This document shows positions 63,660 to 64,000 of a stretch of 64,000 nt of DNA, piece after piece. The notes below the pieces were generated by a model, which saw only the letters and a list, made by a program, of their open reading frames with translations, was not told where the DNA came from and did no database searches. Location of the stretch: assembly GCF_033542235.1 (NCBI RefSeq), contig NZ_JAWRCU010000004.1, positions 124,001-188,000 on the forward strand. Direction: 5' to 3'. The stretch comes from JAWRCU01 sp033542235. Lineage in GTDB: Bacteria; Pseudomonadota; Alphaproteobacteria; Rhizobiales; Rhizobiaceae. Both the position numbers and the translations under genes were made by a program. The stretch's first letter is position 1; every line of letters starts with the position of its first letter.

Positions 63660-64000
63660 GTGGCGATCGATCGGAAACAAGTTTCATGGCACTCCCCGAT
63701 CATTGAATTGCGGCAATACGATCTGCTGCCCGGCATGCGTGAGACGCTGATCGATGTTTTCGACACGCATTTCATCGAGGGACAGGAGACCGAAGGCATG
63801 GCGGTCATCGGCCAATTCCGTGATCTCGACAACCCGGACAGCTTCGTCTGGCTGCGCGGCTTCGCCGACATGGACGCGCGCAAGAAGGCGCTGGAGGCTT
63901 TTTACAGCGGGCCTGTGTGGATGAGGCACCGGGATGCCGCGAACGCCACCATGACCCGCTTCGACAATGTGCTGCTGCTGCGCCCGGCCACGCCTGCCGG
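63660..64000 (+). CDS. NIPSNAP-family protein, 3' end cut by window edge
   Basis: Frame open to the right edge, 113 codons seen. GTG 63660 with AAGGAGG 9 nt upstream. The sequence IIELRQYDLLPGMRETLIDV then FDTHFIEGQETEGMAVIGQF and NPDSFVWLRGFADMDARKKA matches the NIPSNAP domain (dimeric alpha-beta barrel). Function in bacteria is unknown; some members act on small molecules. Diverges from uvrB. Confidence 0.87.
   Translation, partial: MAIDRKQVSWHSPIIELRQYDLLPGMRETLIDVFDTHFIEGQETEGMAVIGQFRDLDNPDSFVWLRGFADMDARKKALEAFYSGPVWMRHRDAANATMTRFDNVLLLRPATPA

Noticed and set aside
62752..63750. 332-codon plus-strand frame opposite uvrB
   Set aside because: Antisense to the UvrB coding region with no family-like sequence; a GC-rich shadow frame.

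Overview
The window looks like a chromosomal segment of a high-GC alphaproteobacterium of the order Hyphomicrobiales (Rhizobiales), most likely Phyllobacteriaceae / Mesorhizobium-like. The basis is gene content and order typical of that group: MoxR-DUF58-DUF4159, DUF1285-NUDIX-CCA transferase, fbcFBC (petABC), petP-petR-kinase, lgt-midA-pgeF-M24-prs and rplY-pth-ychF, plus BA14K, DUF6665 and DUF1344 proteins and rhizobial palindromic mosaic repeats. This is recognition by eye; no database was searched.

Layout. 1-2.4 kb: a NUDIX hydrolase cut by the left edge, a glutathionyl-hydroquinone reductase and a GNAT acetyltransferase. 2.4-9.3 kb (minus): a MoxR/Bat-type operon. 9.4-11.9 kb (plus): DUF1285, CoA pyrophosphatase and CCA-adding enzyme, translationally coupled. 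12-17 kb: small DUF1059 and DUF1344 proteins, a secreted esterase, hemF, an L,D-transpeptidase and trmL, then a poorly coding stretch. 17.8-21.9 kb: two tandem ABC exporter half-transporters and DUF6665. 22.2-25.0 kb: the cytochrome bc1 operon with a strong terminator. 25-30 kb: DUF2000, apt, an ECF42-like sigma factor with its DGPF/YciI partner, two MaoC-like proteins and ychF.

30-38 kb: a VapBC-like pair, pth and rplY, then a block of copper genes (DUF2946, YcnI, CopC-CopD) and a chromate transporter lying between rplY and prs. 38-44.7 kb: prs, a lipoprotein, a metal-ligand-less M24 protein, pgeF, midA and lgt on the minus strand; ubiK, ybjN and a tRNA-binding protein on the plus strand. 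44.7-49.9 kb: an LTA-synthase-like phosphoglycerol transferase behind a Pho-box-like triple repeat, then histidine kinase, PetR-type regulator and PetP-type MarR regulator. 50-55 kb: ilvE, small proteins, a metallo-hydrolase, BA14K, a HAD hydrolase and two cold-shock genes sharing a 5' leader motif. 55-64 kb: CapA, GNAT, a sorbosone-dehydrogenase-like protein, a divergent Nramp transporter, a decayed SLC13 permease, pterin dehydratase, a very long UvrB and a NIPSNAP protein cut by the right edge.

Most of this is conserved housekeeping sequence; I do not see a clear new defence or biosynthetic system. The least explained signals are: (i) three families of palindromic repeats, one of which supplies the stop codons of at least five genes and another the C-terminus of an acetyltransferase and possibly the N-terminus of CopC-CopD; (ii) a paired 26-nt leader motif at the same distance from both cold-shock genes; (iii) Pho-box-like, CtrA-like and MarR-operator-like sites; (iv) enzyme and transporter families whose metal-binding residues are replaced.
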